Assembly (NCBI GenBank): GCA_903900155.1 | Contig: CAIUMD010000091.1 | Span: 62,001 to 126,000 of the forward strand | Origin: an uncultured Caulobacterales bacterium | Lineage (GTDB): Bacteria > Pseudomonadota > Alphaproteobacteria > Caulobacterales > Caulobacteraceae | DNA: 64,000 nucleotides | Direction: 5' to 3' | Shown here: positions 25,603 to 34,934 of the stretch, one piece after another | How the letters are laid out: every line of letters begins with the position of its first letter | Position numbering within the stretch: the first letter of the stretch is position 1 | The notes under the pieces: generated by a model | Databases searched by the model: none | What the model saw: the letters and a program-made list of their open reading frames with translations, nothing else | Told to the model about the DNA's origin: nothing | Position numbers and translations under genes: made by a program

Positions 25603-26781
25603 TCAGGCGGCGTGGCCAAGGTCGTGGCCCAAGCGGTCGCGCTTGGTGGTGAGATAGGCGGCGTTGTCGTCGGTCTGCCGGACCAGGACCGGCACGCGCT
25701 CGACGACCTCCAGGCCAGCAGCGGTCATCGCCTCGACCTTGCGCGGGTTGTTGGTCATCAGCCGGACACGCCCCACGCCCAGGGCCTGCAGAATCTGGCC
25801 GGCGGCCCCATAGTCGCGGGCGTCGTCCACGAAGCCCAAGGCGTGGTTGGCCGACACCGTGTCCAGCCCCTGGTCCTGCAGGGCGTAGGCGGCGATCTTG
25901 TTGGCCAGGCCCAGGCCGCGACCTTCATGGCCGCCGACATAGACCAGCACGCCGCCATCCTGTCCGATCCGGTCCAGCGACGCCCGCAACTGCTCGCCGC
26001 AATCGCAACGCCGCGAGCCCAGGGCGTCGCCGGTCAGGCACTCGGAATGGACCCGCACTAGCGGCGCGGCGCCATCACGGGGGGCGGCGATCAGGGCCAG
26101 ATGCTCGGCGTCCTGCGTGCGGAACGCCACGACCTCGAAGGTCCCGTGTTCGGTGGGCAGGTTGGCGCGCGCCACCTCGGTCACCGCGCGCCGGTGTTCC
26201 ACCAGCTCGGCGATCGAGACCACCGGCAGGCCATGACGGGCGGCGAAGGCGTCGAGCGAGGGCCCTCGCGCCATCGCCCCGTCGGGGTTCATGATCTCGC
26301 AGATCACCGCCGCCGGGCGCAGGCCGGCCAGCGTCACCAGGTCGATCGAGGCCTCGGTGTGGCCGCGCCGGACCAGGACGCCGCCGGGGGCCGCGCGCAG
26401 CGGGAAGACATGTCCCGGCGAGACCAGGTCGGCGGCCGTCGCGTCCGGCGCCGTGGCCGCCGCGATGGTCATGGCCCGGTCGTGGGCCGAGATGCCGGTG
26501 TCGATGCCGACCGCCGCCTCGATCGACACGGTGAAGGCCGTGCCGCGCCGGGTGCGGTTGTCGGCGACCATCGGCGCCAGGTTCAGCCGCTCGACGGCCT
26601 GGGCCTCCAGCGACAGGCAGATGAGGCCGCTGCCTTCCTTGGCCATGAAGGCGATGGCGGCGGCGTCGACATGCTCGGCGGCCATGACCAGGTCGCCTTC
26701 GTTCTCCCGGTCGATGTCGTCGACCACGATGATCATGCCGCCCGCCTTCAGGCGTTCGAGCGCTTCAGATAGGCGTGACAT
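25603..26781 (-). CDS. ribBA: bifunctional 3,4-dihydroxy-2-butanone-4-phosphate synthase / GTP cyclohydrolase II
   Basis: This 392-residue fused enzyme supplies both precursors of riboflavin. The N-terminal half (to about 200) has the DHBP synthase acidic loop VVDDIDRENEGDLVMAAE and a TRRGTAFTVSIEA segment. The C-terminal half has the GTP cyclohydrolase II zinc site ECLTGDALGSRRCDCGEQL and a GHEGRGLGL loop in place of the more common QEGRGIGL. RTDD near the end is replaced by QTDDNAAYL. Domain order and length are normal. It overlaps ribE by 34 bases. Both halves look intact; the substituted loop could affect GTP handling, but this is not certain. Confidence 0.92.
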   Translation of the reverse strand: MSRLSEALERLKAGGMIIVVDDIDRENEGDLVMAAEHVDAAAIAFMAKEGSGLICLSLEAQAVERLNLAPMVADNRTRRGTAFTVSIEAAVGIDTGISAHDRAMTIAAATAPDATAADLVSPGHVFPLRAAPGGVLVRRGHTEASIDLVTLAGLRPAAVICEIMNPDGAMARGPSLDAFAARHGLPVVSIAELVEHRRAVTEVARANLPTEHGTFEVVAFRTQDAEHLALIAAPRDGAAPLVRVHSECLTGDALGSRRCDCGEQLRASLDRIGQDGGVLVYVGGHEGRGLGLANKIAAYALQDQGLDTVSANHALGFVDDARDYGAAGQILQALGVGRVRLMTNNPRKVEAMTAAGLEVVERVPVLVRQTDDNAAYLTTKRDRLGHDLGHAA

Positions 26782-27374
26782 AGCCGCTCCGCATATTTGG
26801 CCAGCACGTCGACTTCGACATTGACGAGATCGCCGAGGCGCGCGTGCTGCAGGGTGGTGTGGGTCCAGGTGTGGGGAATGAGCGCCACACCGACGGTGAA
26901 GGGGGCGCCGGGCTCGGCCGCGGCGACATCGGTCAGGGTCATGCTAACGCCGTTCAGCGCGATCGAGCCCTTCTCGACGCAGTAGGGCCAAAGCGCGCCG
27001 GGCAGGGCAAGGCGCATGCGCCGGTCGTCGTCGCCGCCGGTGATGGCCACGATCCGCGCCAGGCCGTCGACATGGCCCTGCACCAGATGGCCCGACAGCC
27101 GCATCGAAAGCCGCAAGGCCCGCTCGAGATTGACGGCGGCCCCGACGCTCAGGTGCGGGAAGGTGCTGCGCGAAAGGGTTTCGGCGCTCAGGAAGAAGCT
27201 CGCCTCACCGCTGGCGTCCCGGTCGGTCACGGTCAGGCAGACGCCATTGACCGCGACGCTTTCGCCAAGGTCGAGATCGGCAAAGCCGGTGGCGAGGCCG
27301 ATCCGCAAGGCGCCGTCGGCCTCGGGCCGCACCCAGCGGGTCTCGCCGACGGTTTCGATGATTCCGGAAAACAT
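26748..27374 (-). CDS. ribE: riboflavin synthase, alpha subunit
   Basis: This 208-residue protein has the two repeated lumazine-binding barrels of riboflavin synthase. It begins MFSGIIE, has VNGVCLTV (about 43) and later LNGVSMTLTD at the equivalent place in the second repeat, plus GHLVQGHVDG. It makes riboflavin by dismutation of two lumazine molecules. It overlaps ribD upstream (start at the ribD stop) and ribBA downstream, so the rib genes are translationally coupled. Confidence 0.93.
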   Translation of the reverse strand: MFSGIIETVGETRWVRPEADGALRIGLATGFADLDLGESVAVNGVCLTVTDRDASGEASFFLSAETLSRSTFPHLSVGAAVNLERALRLSMRLSGHLVQGHVDGLARIVAITGGDDDRRMRLALPGALWPYCVEKGSIALNGVSMTLTDVAAAEPGAPFTVGVALIPHTWTHTTLQHARLGDLVNVEVDVLAKYAERLCHAYLKRSNA

Positions 27375-28372
27375 CAGGCGGCGATCTCCAGGTCTTGGGC
27401 CAGCAGGGTCTCGACCCGATCCACGCCGCCGCTCGGGTCAGCGGCCCGGATCAGCACGTGTTCGTCCCAGAGGCCGCTGGCCAGCACCGCGCCGCTCAGG
27501 GTCGGGCCGGCCTCGACCAGCACCTCCAGCGCGCCGTCTGCAGCCAGCTCGGTCAGCAGGCCCGGCCAGTCGGGGTGGACCGATGGGACAAGGCCCCGTT
27601 CGCGGGCCTGGACGAGATAGGACGCCGGCACCCGGCCGCGCCGATCGAGAATGGCCAGGCGGCGCCGGGTCGTGCGGGGGTCGGCCACCCGCCGGACGGT
27701 GAACCAGGGATTGTCGGCCAGGATCGTGCCCGAGCCCGTGACGATCGCGTCGGCCCGGCGGCGCAGGCTGTGCGCTAGATCCAGCGAGGCCTCGCTGGTG
27801 AAGGTCTTGGACCCGGCCGGCGGGATCATCGCGCCGTCGGCGCGCAGCGCCTGCTTGACCGTTACCCAGGGGCGTCCGGTTCGCACCCGGCGGGAAAACG
27901 GGGCGATCAGTCGGGCGCAGCGCCGGGCCAGGGCCGATGCGTCGGGATGGGGAAGGTCGGCTGCGAAGCCGATGATGAGGCCAGCATCGCCCAGCGCCTG
28001 GGCGCCGCCGCCGGCGACAGCGGGGTTGGGGTCGCGCGCGCCGATCCACACCGCGCGAACCGGGCTGGCCAGGATCGCCGCGACGCAGGGCGGGGTGCGG
28101 CCCTGGTGGTTGCAGGGCTCCAGCGTGACCACCAGCGCCGCGATCGCGTCCAGGCGGCCGGCCTGGCGGCACACGTCCAGCACGGCGGCCTCGGCGTGGG
28201 CCAGGCCCGCGCCGTGATGGGCCCCGACCGCCAGGATCTCGCCATCGGCGGCCAGCGCGGCGCACCCGACGGGCGGATTGGGCGCGGTGGCGCCGGCCAG
28301 GGCCGCGCCGGCCAGGAGGGCCTGGTCGAAGGCGGCGGCGACGGCGCCGGGGAAGGGGAGGGACAACGACAT
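27374..28372 (-). CDS. ribD: bifunctional riboflavin deaminase-reductase
   Basis: This 332-residue fused enzyme has an N-terminal deaminase with the zinc-site motifs HAEAAVLDV and EPCNHQGRTPPC, then a reductase domain (about 145-332) with TSEASLDLAHSLRRRADAIVTGSGTILADNP and VEAGPTLSGA. It carries out the second and third steps of riboflavin synthesis. Gene order ribD-ribE-ribBA-ribH makes a complete pathway from GTP except for the dephosphorylation step. The start lies about 145 bases from the divergent GntR gene. No FMN riboswitch is visible in that gap. Confidence 0.92.
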   Translation of the reverse strand: MSLSLPFPGAVAAAFDQALLAGAALAGATAPNPPVGCAALAADGEILAVGAHHGAGLAHAEAAVLDVCRQAGRLDAIAALVVTLEPCNHQGRTPPCVAAILASPVRAVWIGARDPNPAVAGGGAQALGDAGLIIGFAADLPHPDASALARRCARLIAPFSRRVRTGRPWVTVKQALRADGAMIPPAGSKTFTSEASLDLAHSLRRRADAIVTGSGTILADNPWFTVRRVADPRTTRRRLAILDRRGRVPASYLVQARERGLVPSVHPDWPGLLTELAADGALEVLVEAGPTLSGAVLASGLWDEHVLIRAADPSGGVDRVETLLAQDLEIAA

Positions 28373-28516
28373 GGCGGCGACTTAGGGCGTCGCGTGGCGC
28401 CGGGCCAAGCGCTCGTCGCCGATTGAAAACCTTACATTTTAGAGCCCATCACAAATGACGCCGCCGCGTTTTGTCCCTAGGAACTTGGCCATGAAGTCGT
28501 CGATCGCGCCCCGCCC
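28373..28516. promoter_or_regulatory. divergent promoter region between ribD and a GntR gene
   Basis: This 144-base gap between divergent genes must hold both promoters. The part near 28425-28460 is AT-richer (ACCTTACATTTTAGAG) and could carry the GntR operator or a -10 box. The conserved core of the FMN riboswitch was looked for on the minus strand and not found. GntR control of the rib operon is therefore a reasonable inference. Confidence 0.4.
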
Positions 28517-29191
28517 ATGAAGGGGCCCCTCAATAGCGTCGCGCCGCACGGCGCCTGGTCGCCCGGTCTCCAGAAGACCCGGCTCTACGACCTCCTCCTG
28601 CAGGACATCATCCTGGGTGACCTGCCGCCCATGCAGGTCCTGGAGGAGAAGGCCCTGGCCGCGCGCTATGCCGGCGGGGTGGCGGGGATCCGCGACGCGC
28701 TCGGCCGCCTCGCCATCGAGGGCCTGGTCGTGCGCCGGCCGCGCGTCGGCACCATCGTCGCCCCGCTCGACGTCGCCGAGATCGAGCACGCCTTCCAGGT
28801 CCGGCGCATGCTGGAAGGCCGGACGGCCGCCCTGGCGGCGCGCAATCGCCGTCCCGCCGACATCCTGGCCATCGTCGACGCGTTCGACGGCGCCGAGGCG
28901 GCGATCGCGGCGGGGGACTTTCGCGCCATGCTGGCCATGGACCTGGCCTTCCACCGCGCCGTCGCCGTCGCCGCCCAGAACCCGACCCTGGCGCGGTTCG
29001 TGATCGCGCTGCAGAACGTGGCGACCCGGTTCTGGATCTGGCAGATGGAAAAGCAGTCGCCCGAAAGCCAGCTCGAAGACGTCGCCCTGCATCGCGGGCT
29101 TGGCCAGGCGATCGCCGAGGGCGATGCGGCCCTGGCCGAGCGCCTGTGCGAGCAGCTGATCGGCAATCCGCCCAGCGGCGAGTCGAGCTGA
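28517..29191 (+). CDS. GntR-family transcriptional regulator (FadR/FCD type)
   Basis: This 224-residue regulator has an N-terminal winged helix (about 15-80; the part RDALGRLAIEGLVVRRPRVGTIVAPLD is typical) and a C-terminal helical FCD ligand-binding domain. The latter has the metal-site elements in FRAMLAMDLAFHRAVAVAAQNP and a later His (ALHRGLG). The usual VREAL before the recognition helix is replaced by GIRDAL, still consistent with the family. It faces the rib operon across 144 bases and may control it. The effector is unknown; FCD members often bind small carboxylates. Confidence 0.85.
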   Translation: MKGPLNSVAPHGAWSPGLQKTRLYDLLLQDIILGDLPPMQVLEEKALAARYAGGVAGIRDALGRLAIEGLVVRRPRVGTIVAPLDVAEIEHAFQVRRMLEGRTAALAARNRRPADILAIVDAFDGAEAAIAAGDFRAMLAMDLAFHRAVAVAAQNPTLARFVIALQNVATRFWIWQMEKQSPESQLEDVALHRGLGQAIAEGDAALAERLCEQLIGNPPSGESS

Positions 29192-29385
29192 CCCGCCGGG
29201 CGGATCGTTGTCCTGATGGCTTCGAGCCGTCCTCGGGACGGGCTTCAGCTGCAACTTAATCGGGCCAGCCTTTCGCGTCTGGGCTGAAATCGAGCCCCGC
29301 GCGACCGCCGGCTGCTGGCCAGACCGCGCGAACACCGCTCAACCCAATTTGTCCTTCGAGCAGATTTCCACTACGGAGCGTCGCC

Positions 29386-29817
29386 GTGACATCCGAACCA
29401 TCGCCCCACTATGTCGACCTGCACGTCGGCGCGCGTCTGCGCCTGCGCCGTAAGGCGATGGGTCTCAGCCAGTCCGCCGTCGCCGACGCCGTCGGCCTGA
29501 CCTTCCAGCAGCTGCAGAAGTACGAGCGCGGCGCCAATCGGATCAGCGCCTCGAAGCTTCACGCCCTGGCCCACGTGCTGACGACGTCGGTGAGCTGGTT
29601 CTTCGACGGCTTGCCTGACCCGGTGACTCCCGACAGCGCGCTGAACGAAGAGGGGCAGCGGGCCTCGCGCGTGGTCCAGGCGTTCCTGATGTCGTCGGAA
29701 GGCCTCGAACTGGCCCAGCAATGGCCGACCCTGCGCGGACCTGCGCGCCGTCAGATCCTGGGGCTGATCCGGGCGATGGCCGAGGTGGACGATGCGGGCG
29801 AGGACGCCGCCGCCTAG
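29386..29817 (+). CDS. XRE-family helix-turn-helix regulator
   Basis: This 143-residue DNA-binding protein starts at GTG 29386. The helix-turn-helix covers about residues 13-67 (VGARLRLRRKAMGLSQSAVADAVGLTFQQLQKYERGANRI), followed by a short acidic C-terminal helix region. This form (with FQQLQKYERG) is common in Alphaproteobacteria. It lies 74 bases upstream of the HEPN/Toprim gene on the same strand and is probably its regulator. It could be an autorepressor of the defence-like locus. Confidence 0.87.
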   Translation: MTSEPSPHYVDLHVGARLRLRRKAMGLSQSAVADAVGLTFQQLQKYERGANRISASKLHALAHVLTTSVSWFFDGLPDPVTPDSALNEEGQRASRVVQAFLMSSEGLELAQQWPTLRGPARRQILGLIRAMAEVDDAGEDAAA

Positions 29818-29891
29818 TCCGGGTCGATGACCGTCGCCAATACGCTCACGGGCGACTTGAACCCTCCGCCCAGGCGCCGCTCCATGACGCC

Positions 29892-31169
29892 ATGGGCTCG
29901 ATGATTCACCTCACCCTTGGCCGGATCACCCTGGATTGGGGCAAGAACGAGGGGTTCACAAACCATAGCGCCCTGTTCCGGCCAGGCGACCTGACCCAGG
30001 TGCCCTACTACTACGCGGCCGATGAGGACGATCCGAAACGCACGCACCTGCCGCTCGTCACGACCTCGGACGACTTCAGCTACCGGCTGATCACGAAGAT
30101 GCAGGAGGGCTACTCGGCCCCGCTGAGCGTCGTGGCCCGACGCCTGCTTCTCCTAGGCCATACGGACGCCTTCTGTCGCGACGAGTTCGAGGCGCTGGGC
30201 GAAATGGTGTCCTGTCGCCACGACTTCACGTTCGACGAGCTGACGGCGATGCTCTCGACAGCGGACTTCAGCACGGCGGCCTTCGCGCCCGATAAGGGTT
30301 CGGAAGAGTTCACCGAGTTCTTTTTCGACCATGTCCTGCCGATCGCGGGGCCTGATGGCGCCGGTCGGATGTTCTCTCAAAGCCGTCGAGACAGCGATAT
30401 CGACGGCTTGACGCCCTACACGATCATCCGGCTGCTAGCCGCCAACCCGACGGCTCAGCAACTACCCGTGACGTGGCAGTTCGCCGATGTCGCCGAAGGG
30501 GGCTGGGCGCCGCGCGCGTCGTTTGACGCCCCCTTGAAGCAAAGCCGCCGGTTCCTGGTGGTGACCGAGGGGTCATCCGACGTGAACATCCTCAGGCACG
30601 GCCTGAACCTGCTCTATCCGGACTTGGCCGACTTCTTCGATTTCGTCGACATGCAGGAGGGCTACCCGTTCTCCGGCACCGGCAATCTCTACAATTTCAT
30701 CCGTGGCCTGATCAGCATCAAGATCCAGAACAACATCGTGGTCGTCTTCGACAACGACAACGAAGGCGTGTTCAACTGGGAGCGATCGTCGCGCCTGAAC
30801 GCGCCGCCGAACATGCGCATCGTCAAGCTGCCCGATCTCGAGCGCTTCAAGGCGTTCCGGACCCTGGGGCCTTCCGGCGAGCATGTCGGCGACATCAACG
30901 GCACGGCCGCCGCGATAGAGTGCTACCTCGATGTGGGGCCCGCGCCGACGATCCGCTGGACAAGCTATGACCACAAGCGCGAGCGCTACCAGGGCGTGAT
31001 CGTGGGCAAGGAAGAACTTCAGAAGGCCTTTCTGGCCCAGAAGCAGGTCGATCCCGACTACGACTACTCTGGCCTGGAAGCGATCTTGGCCATGTTGACG
31101 GCTGAATGCATCGCGATCACGGAGCAAGAGGCCAAGGCCGTGTTGGCCGCCGAGCGCTTCGACGCCTGA
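29892..31169 (+). CDS. HEPN/Toprim-type protein, probable defence nuclease
   Basis: This 425-residue soluble protein (ATG 29892; ATG 29901 also possible) has an N-terminal domain opening with GRITLDWGKNEGF. That opening is seen in a group of proteins that combine HEPN-like and Toprim domains. The central Toprim elements are VVTEGSSD (Glu226) and VVFDNDNEG (Asp287, Asp289), the acidic metal-binding residues of this nuclease fold, and NLYNFIRGLISIKIQNN joins them. A C-terminal helical region follows. Toprim nucleases of this kind are frequent in anti-phage systems. The gene ends 24 bases from the stop of the large opposite-strand protein, so the two converge. Assignment of the HEPN part is from memory of the family and less certain than the Toprim part. 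Confidence 0.7.
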   Translation: MGSMIHLTLGRITLDWGKNEGFTNHSALFRPGDLTQVPYYYAADEDDPKRTHLPLVTTSDDFSYRLITKMQEGYSAPLSVVARRLLLLGHTDAFCRDEFEALGEMVSCRHDFTFDELTAMLSTADFSTAAFAPDKGSEEFTEFFFDHVLPIAGPDGAGRMFSQSRRDSDIDGLTPYTIIRLLAANPTAQQLPVTWQFADVAEGGWAPRASFDAPLKQSRRFLVVTEGSSDVNILRHGLNLLYPDLADFFDFVDMQEGYPFSGTGNLYNFIRGLISIKIQNNIVVVFDNDNEGVFNWERSSRLNAPPNMRIVKLPDLERFKAFRTLGPSGEHVGDINGTAAAIECYLDVGPAPTIRWTSYDHKRERYQGVIVGKEELQKAFLAQKQVDPDYDYSGLEAILAMLTAECIAITEQEAKAVLAAERFDA

Positions 31170-31193
31170 CAGCCTGAGCAATGACCGGGCGGA

Positions 31194-34100
31194 CTAGACG
31201 TCACGCGCATTGCGCAGGCGCACCTCTCGGTCTTCTCGCTCGGCGTCATGGCGCCAGGTCGCCTCCATGGCTTTCAGCAGCCTTTGCGTCCGAGGCCATG
31301 ACTTGGCCGCCGCCGCCCAGGCAGCATACTGGTCGGCCAGATCGCGCTCCTGCTGGCCGCCATCATCCATACCGCGTGTGGTGACGCCGCGCTTGTTGAA
31401 GCGCTCGATCCGAACCCCGGTCTCCACGTCCTCCGATTTCGCCCGCTCGATTTCGGCGGCGACGACCGGTCCCGGCCAGAATGGCTCTACCTGGGTCGAG
31501 TGGGCCAGGGCGTGGCCGACATATTGGTCGGTGATCGGCGCGCGGCCGTTCTCGCGCCCCAGAGCGCGGACGGTGTCGACCCAGGCCGAAAGGACGTCGC
31601 TGTCGACTCCTTCGTCCGTTGCGCCGGGCAGGGTGTCGAAGTTCATCAACAGGCGGAACGACTGGGTCGCCGACGAGATTTCCGCTTCCGACGCATTCTC
31701 GGAAGGGGCCTCTCCCTCGGCCCTGAACACCGTCTTGATCAGTTGGAAGAAGAACTCTGGGCTCTCGGCCATGTAGCGGTAGATCGTCAGGCTTCGCTCG
31801 CCGTGCTCGATCAAGGGCAGCAGCGCGAACTCGCGCGCGGCCACCACGTCCACCGAAGCGTCGGGCCGTGGGTCCAGCGCCCCCAGGGCGCCTTCGACGT
31901 AGAACGCCGTCATAGTGTCGGCCTGGACCCGCCCGTCATTGACCTCGGAGACGAGAGCGTCGAGCATCCGCAGGATCACGCTCGTCGGAAACTCGTCCCA
32001 TTGATCATAGGCGGCGCGAAGAGCGGCGCTGGCCCGGCCGACCACCAGATAGAAAAGGGCGCCTTCCAGGACGTCGCCGGCGGCCAGACGCATCCCGGGC
32101 TTGTTGCGCCAATAGGCGATGGCGACATCGTCACCCAGCTCGCCGACGAAGGCCCAGGTCTCCGGCGTGTCCGGCCAGTGTAGGCAAAGATCAGCGACCG
32201 CCTCAGGCGTGGCGCCACTGCCCTGGACCTGGAGGATGACCTCCTTCCAGGCGGCCTGGCTTTGCGGTTGGTCCCGAAACTGATGATAGCTCACCCCGCT
32301 CAGCATCCGCGCGAACGTGAGCAGGCCGGGATCCTTCAGCGCTGTCTGGAAGAGGGCGAAGACATCCTGCGGATCTTTCAAAATGTCGGTAATGGCGATG
32401 GCGACGTCATAGCCCGTCTCCGGAGCGCCGCGAACGACACTGAGCACACCCGCTGGGCCTAGGGCCTCGTACAAGGCCGCCAAGGCCTTTTGCCGCTGCG
32501 CCTTGAGATCGGCCATCGCCTGCTCGTAGTCGCGCATCGCCATCGGCATGTCGGTGAACAGCGTGCGGGTGGTCACCACCAGGTCTTCCGTTCCGAACCG
32601 GCTGGTCACGGCCTGGTAGGCCCGCAATTCGTCAGCCTGGATCGCCCACGCGGTGGATGCGAACGCTTCGTGGCGCTTCAGCTCCTTGCGCAGGGCGTGC
32701 CAGACCTCGGTCCGGTCCTCGGTCGACATCGCCGCGCGGACCATATCCAGCCGCTCGAAGGCGAGCGCGCGATGGTCCGGCGGCAAATCGACCAGTCGCC
32801 GGATCAGGGCGACCCAGCGTTCGGCGCTCGCGCCGGCCTGGTCGATCAGCGTGGCCGTGACATACCGGGTGCATTGCGCCAGCAGGCCGTGCGTCATGGT
32901 CTCGCGATCACCGCCCCCGTCGCGCAGCCTGGGCCGGACCGTGGCGAGGGAGGTGTCCTGACGGCCGGGCAGGATATCCAGGAGCAGTTGCCATCCAACG
33001 TTCGGAGAGGTCGCCAACAAATCCTCGAGCACATCGCGGCGGTCTTCCCAGGATGCGTTAGTCCCGGGGTTCCAGAGCAGGAAGATCGATCGCAACGTGC
33101 TCTTGGGCCTGTTGGCGTAGCGGCCGCCCGGATCGATCTCGGCCAGGCGCGTCAGGGCCAAGGCCACCCGCCCGAACAGGTCGGGCGACCAGGCCAGGGC
33201 TTCCAGCGCCCAGAGGACATTCGTGTAAGCGCCCGATCGGCCGAAGGTGTCTCCGCTTTCGGCAAACAGGGCCAGGGCCTTAGGCTGTTCCCCCTCGAGC
33301 AAATGCTCGAGGGCTTCCAGGAAAGGGTCGGGTGCGGCCTCCGCCAGGACGATCAGCTCGTCGCGCAAGCTGGCCATCAGGCTGGCGTCAGCCTTCAGGC
33401 CGGGGAGGTTGGAGATCAGATCGTCGACATAGGCCTGCGGTGTCTTGTGCGGGACGTCGAGGTGGGCTTCCTCGTGGAGCAGGGCGATTTGCAGGAGAGT
33501 CTGGGCCATCCCCTTACGGAGAAACCGACTGTGGCTGTAGCTGTCCTCGACCGGCGCAAAGGCATCGTCGGACGGCGCGGCCACCTCTGAGAAGACCGCG
33601 GTGGCGACCTTCTCGAACCGTTCGAGATCGTCCTGGGTGAGCCACTTTCCAAGCTGGACGAACGCATCGACGGGCGCGCGCGTCAGCCAGATTGGATGCT
33701 CGCGCTCAATGAACGGGTCCTGTTCGGCCAGAAGCGGCTGCAGCGTCCGCATCAGGTCGATGTAGCTTCCCGGCTCATTGAGGTCGCCGAGCCGATCCCG
33801 GTCCGACTCCTGGTCGGTGTTCCAGCTGCCGGCCAGCATGGCCGGCAACAACTCGCGCCCCTTCTGGGCCCAGCGCGGGGGCTCGATGTTCTCCGCCGGT
33901 TTGCGCCGCGCCAGGATCGTCACGCTGCGGCTGATCGTGCGTGCCAGGTCTCGACCTTGCTGGCCTTCGAAACCCATTGTCTTAAGGGCCGTGGCCATCT
34001 CCTGGACCGTGGGTCTGGGCAGGACCGCTTCACGACGACCGGGCTGGTCCTGGCCCAGCGCGATCACCGTCGGACCGGCGCTGGCCAGGGCGCCGCTCAT

Positions 34101-34934
34101 GGGCATGGCCGCCTCCGTCGGGAGGAAGACGAGATCCTTGTAGGCGAGGAGCTGGCGGGCGGCGTCATCGGTGCGCGGCACCAAGGTGCGCGCTTCCAGG
34201 TGCTGGCGCTTGTCGTCGGGGGCGCGACGGATGGCTGCGACAGCGAAGGCGATCACTTCGCTCGGGGAATCGGCGATCAGGGGGTAGCGGCTAGGATCAC
34301 CCAGAAGCGCCTGGATCAGGGTTTCGGCCGCGCGCTCACGCCCGGCGAGGATCACGTCCTCGGTCAGCGGGGGATCGAACCGGCGTGAATAGAACTCCCA
34401 GTATTCGTCCGTGCTCAGCGCCCCGTCCTTGGGGTAGTTGCCGATGACCTGGCGCGCCCATTTCGACGCCACGGCCGGGCGCTCTTCGAGCCAGGTTTCC
34501 AGCTGGACGCCGTCGATGAGCCGCACGTCCTTCCACACGTACTCGGCCTTCAGCGCGTCGACGAAATCGTGCAGCTTTACGGTCGGGGTGTCCCAGGTCT
34601 GCGGAGTAACGAAGACGAAGGTCATCGTCTTGCGCTTGTCCTCGTCGATCTCCTTGGAGCGTGTCTCGAAATCCTTGCGGGCCTTGGTTGAGATCGCCTT
34701 CTCGGCGCCGAATTCCCAGATCGAACGCCCGTCGGGCACGAACGGGCTGGTCACCGCTGTCTCGACCACGCCGTCGAAACCACGGACCCGGCCCTTGTCG
34801 CCTTCGGGGAACCGGTAGTGGCTGATATCGGACACCGTAGCGCGGATCAGCGCCCCGACGAGGCCAGGTAGGCTGGACGGTCCCTGCGTGGTCCCTGCCC
34901 AGGTTTCCAGATGCCGCGCGGTGATCCATTTCAT
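31194..34934 (-). CDS. large nuclease-like/STAND-like protein, probable phage-defence gene
   Basis: This 1246-residue protein has no signal or membrane segments. The N-terminal 150 residues contain RGFDGVVET, then RSIWEFGAEKAISTKARKDFETRSKEI and TFVFVTPQTWDT, DVRLIDGVQLETWLE. I recognise this arrangement from restriction-endonuclease-like domains that head large standalone defence proteins. A region from about 210 to 350 looks like a STAND NTPase core, but where a Walker A loop is expected it reads ADSPSEVIAFAVAAI, so nucleotide binding is probably lost. The remaining 900 residues are a helical-repeat array. ATG 34934 has GGAG upstream; the open frame reaches 34949 (GTG). Codon use is ordinary for the region. 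Function is inferred. Confidence 0.6.
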   Translation of the reverse strand: MKWITARHLETWAGTTQGPSSLPGLVGALIRATVSDISHYRFPEGDKGRVRGFDGVVETAVTSPFVPDGRSIWEFGAEKAISTKARKDFETRSKEIDEDKRKTMTFVFVTPQTWDTPTVKLHDFVDALKAEYVWKDVRLIDGVQLETWLEERPAVASKWARQVIGNYPKDGALSTDEYWEFYSRRFDPPLTEDVILAGRERAAETLIQALLGDPSRYPLIADSPSEVIAFAVAAIRRAPDDKRQHLEARTLVPRTDDAARQLLAYKDLVFLPTEAAMPMSGALASAGPTVIALGQDQPGRREAVLPRPTVQEMATALKTMGFEGQQGRDLARTISRSVTILARRKPAENIEPPRWAQKGRELLPAMLAGSWNTDQESDRDRLGDLNEPGSYIDLMRTLQPLLAEQDPFIEREHPIWLTRAPVDAFVQLGKWLTQDDLERFEKVATAVFSEVAAPSDDAFAPVEDSYSHSRFLRKGMAQTLLQIALLHEEAHLDVPHKTPQAYVDDLISNLPGLKADASLMASLRDELIVLAEAAPDPFLEALEHLLEGEQPKALALFAESGDTFGRSGAYTNVLWALEALAWSPDLFGRVALALTRLAEIDPGGRYANRPKSTLRSIFLLWNPGTNASWEDRRDVLEDLLATSPNVGWQLLLDILPGRQDTSLATVRPRLRDGGGDRETMTHGLLAQCTRYVTATLIDQAGASAERWVALIRRLVDLPPDHRALAFERLDMVRAAMSTEDRTEVWHALRKELKRHEAFASTAWAIQADELRAYQAVTSRFGTEDLVVTTRTLFTDMPMAMRDYEQAMADLKAQRQKALAALYEALGPAGVLSVVRGAPETGYDVAIAITDILKDPQDVFALFQTALKDPGLLTFARMLSGVSYHQFRDQPQSQAAWKEVILQVQGSGATPEAVADLCLHWPDTPETWAFVGELGDDVAIAYWRNKPGMRLAAGDVLEGALFYLVVGRASAALRAAYDQWDEFPTSVILRMLDALVSEVNDGRVQADTMTAFYVEGALGALDPRPDASVDVVAAREFALLPLIEHGERSLTIYRYMAESPEFFFQLIKTVFRAEGEAPSENASEAEISSATQSFRLLMNFDTLPGATDEGVDSDVLSAWVDTVRALGRENGRAPITDQYVGHALAHSTQVEPFWPGPVVAAEIERAKSEDVETGVRIERFNKRGVTTRGMDDGGQQERDLADQYAAWAAAAKSWPRTQRLLKAMEATWRHDAEREDREVRLRNARDV

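Noticed and set aside
28373..28516. FMN riboswitch upstream of ribD
   Set aside because: The conserved core (with AGGG and the CCCCACCGG-type part) was looked for on the minus strand and is absent; the gap is also short for it.
31500..34388. Plus-strand frames of 227, 366 and 230 codons
   Set aside because: They are antisense to the 1,246-residue gene, have no ribosome sites, and show the Gly/Arg/Gln-rich pattern of complement frames.
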